Origin: JAQVUB01 sp033809415
GTDB taxonomy: Bacteria > Verrucomicrobiota > Lentisphaeria > Oligosphaerales > Oligosphaeraceae
Direction: 5' to 3'
NCBI GenBank assembly: GCA_033809415.1
Contig: JAPXLT010000129.1
Coordinates: 1 to 12,349, forward strand
DNA: 12,349 nucleotides
Shown: piece by piece, positions 12,331 through 12,349 of the stretch
Numbering within the stretch: the first letter of the stretch is position 1
Layout: each line of letters begins with the position of its first letter
Program-made: the position numbers and the translations under genes
The notes under the pieces: generated by a model
Seen by the model: only the letters and a program-made list of their open reading frames with translations
Databases searched by the model: none
Told to the model about the DNA's origin: nothing

Positions 12331-12349
12331 TCATCCGTCAAAGCAGTAA
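12331..12349 (-). repeat. Module B fragment at the window edge
   Basis: TCATCCGTCAAAGCAG is a direct copy of 12163-12178 and belongs to module B. The 23-bp array therefore sits between two module B sequences. The copy is cut by the window end. Confidence 0.7.

Overview
The window looks like a chromosomal segment of a Gram-negative bacterium from the PVC superphylum, most likely Lentisphaerota or a near relative. That is an inference. It rests on the divergent ftsA/ftsZ pair, the MoxR/DUF58/VWA set, and intergenic spaces packed with short modular repeats. No rRNA, tRNA, transposase or phage gene was seen, so a species cannot be named.

Layout. Positions 1-178 hold a dispersed repeat and the promoter region of a RelE/HigB-type toxin and Xre antitoxin pair (179-788, + strand). 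A minus-strand operon follows (3484-844) encoding a DUF58 protein, a two-pass membrane protein and a BatA-like von Willebrand A protein. Both of its junctions are ATGA overlaps. It diverges from a moxR ATPase gene (3622-4626, +). Next is a minus-strand pair, a TrmH/SpoU RNA methyltransferase (6036-5260) and an exported dual-specificity-type phosphatase (5244-4672). After a 500-base repeat mosaic comes a TrhA/hemolysin III membrane protein (7286-6564), then a second mosaic, then an aldolase/short-chain dehydrogenase fusion (9574-7661). Last is an ftsA-ftsZ-like operon (11792-9772). The final 500 bases contain no gene.

How the genes work together. MoxR, DUF58 and VWA proteins form a known chaperone-like module, but here moxR has been split off and turned around. 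FtsA (complete, with a C-terminal amphipathic helix) is coupled to a 252-residue FtsZ-like protein. That protein keeps an FtsZ N-terminal half and the terminal FtsA-binding peptide (NLDIPTFQRR), but lacks the T7-loop aspartates and the whole C-terminal globular domain.

The most striking non-coding feature is a repeat (module A) with CACGAAAA units and a TTAAAAA end, in eight copies. All eight lie at the edges of transcription units and none lies inside an operon. Module A is often fused to a second repeat (module B), and inverted A+B pairs bracket the ftsA-ftsZ operon. Other modules include an inverted element pair at 1-121 and 6301-6428, a 9-bp tandem, an 11-bp tandem, a 23-bp tandem, a 27-bp-arm hairpin and several 6-3-6 mini-hairpins.
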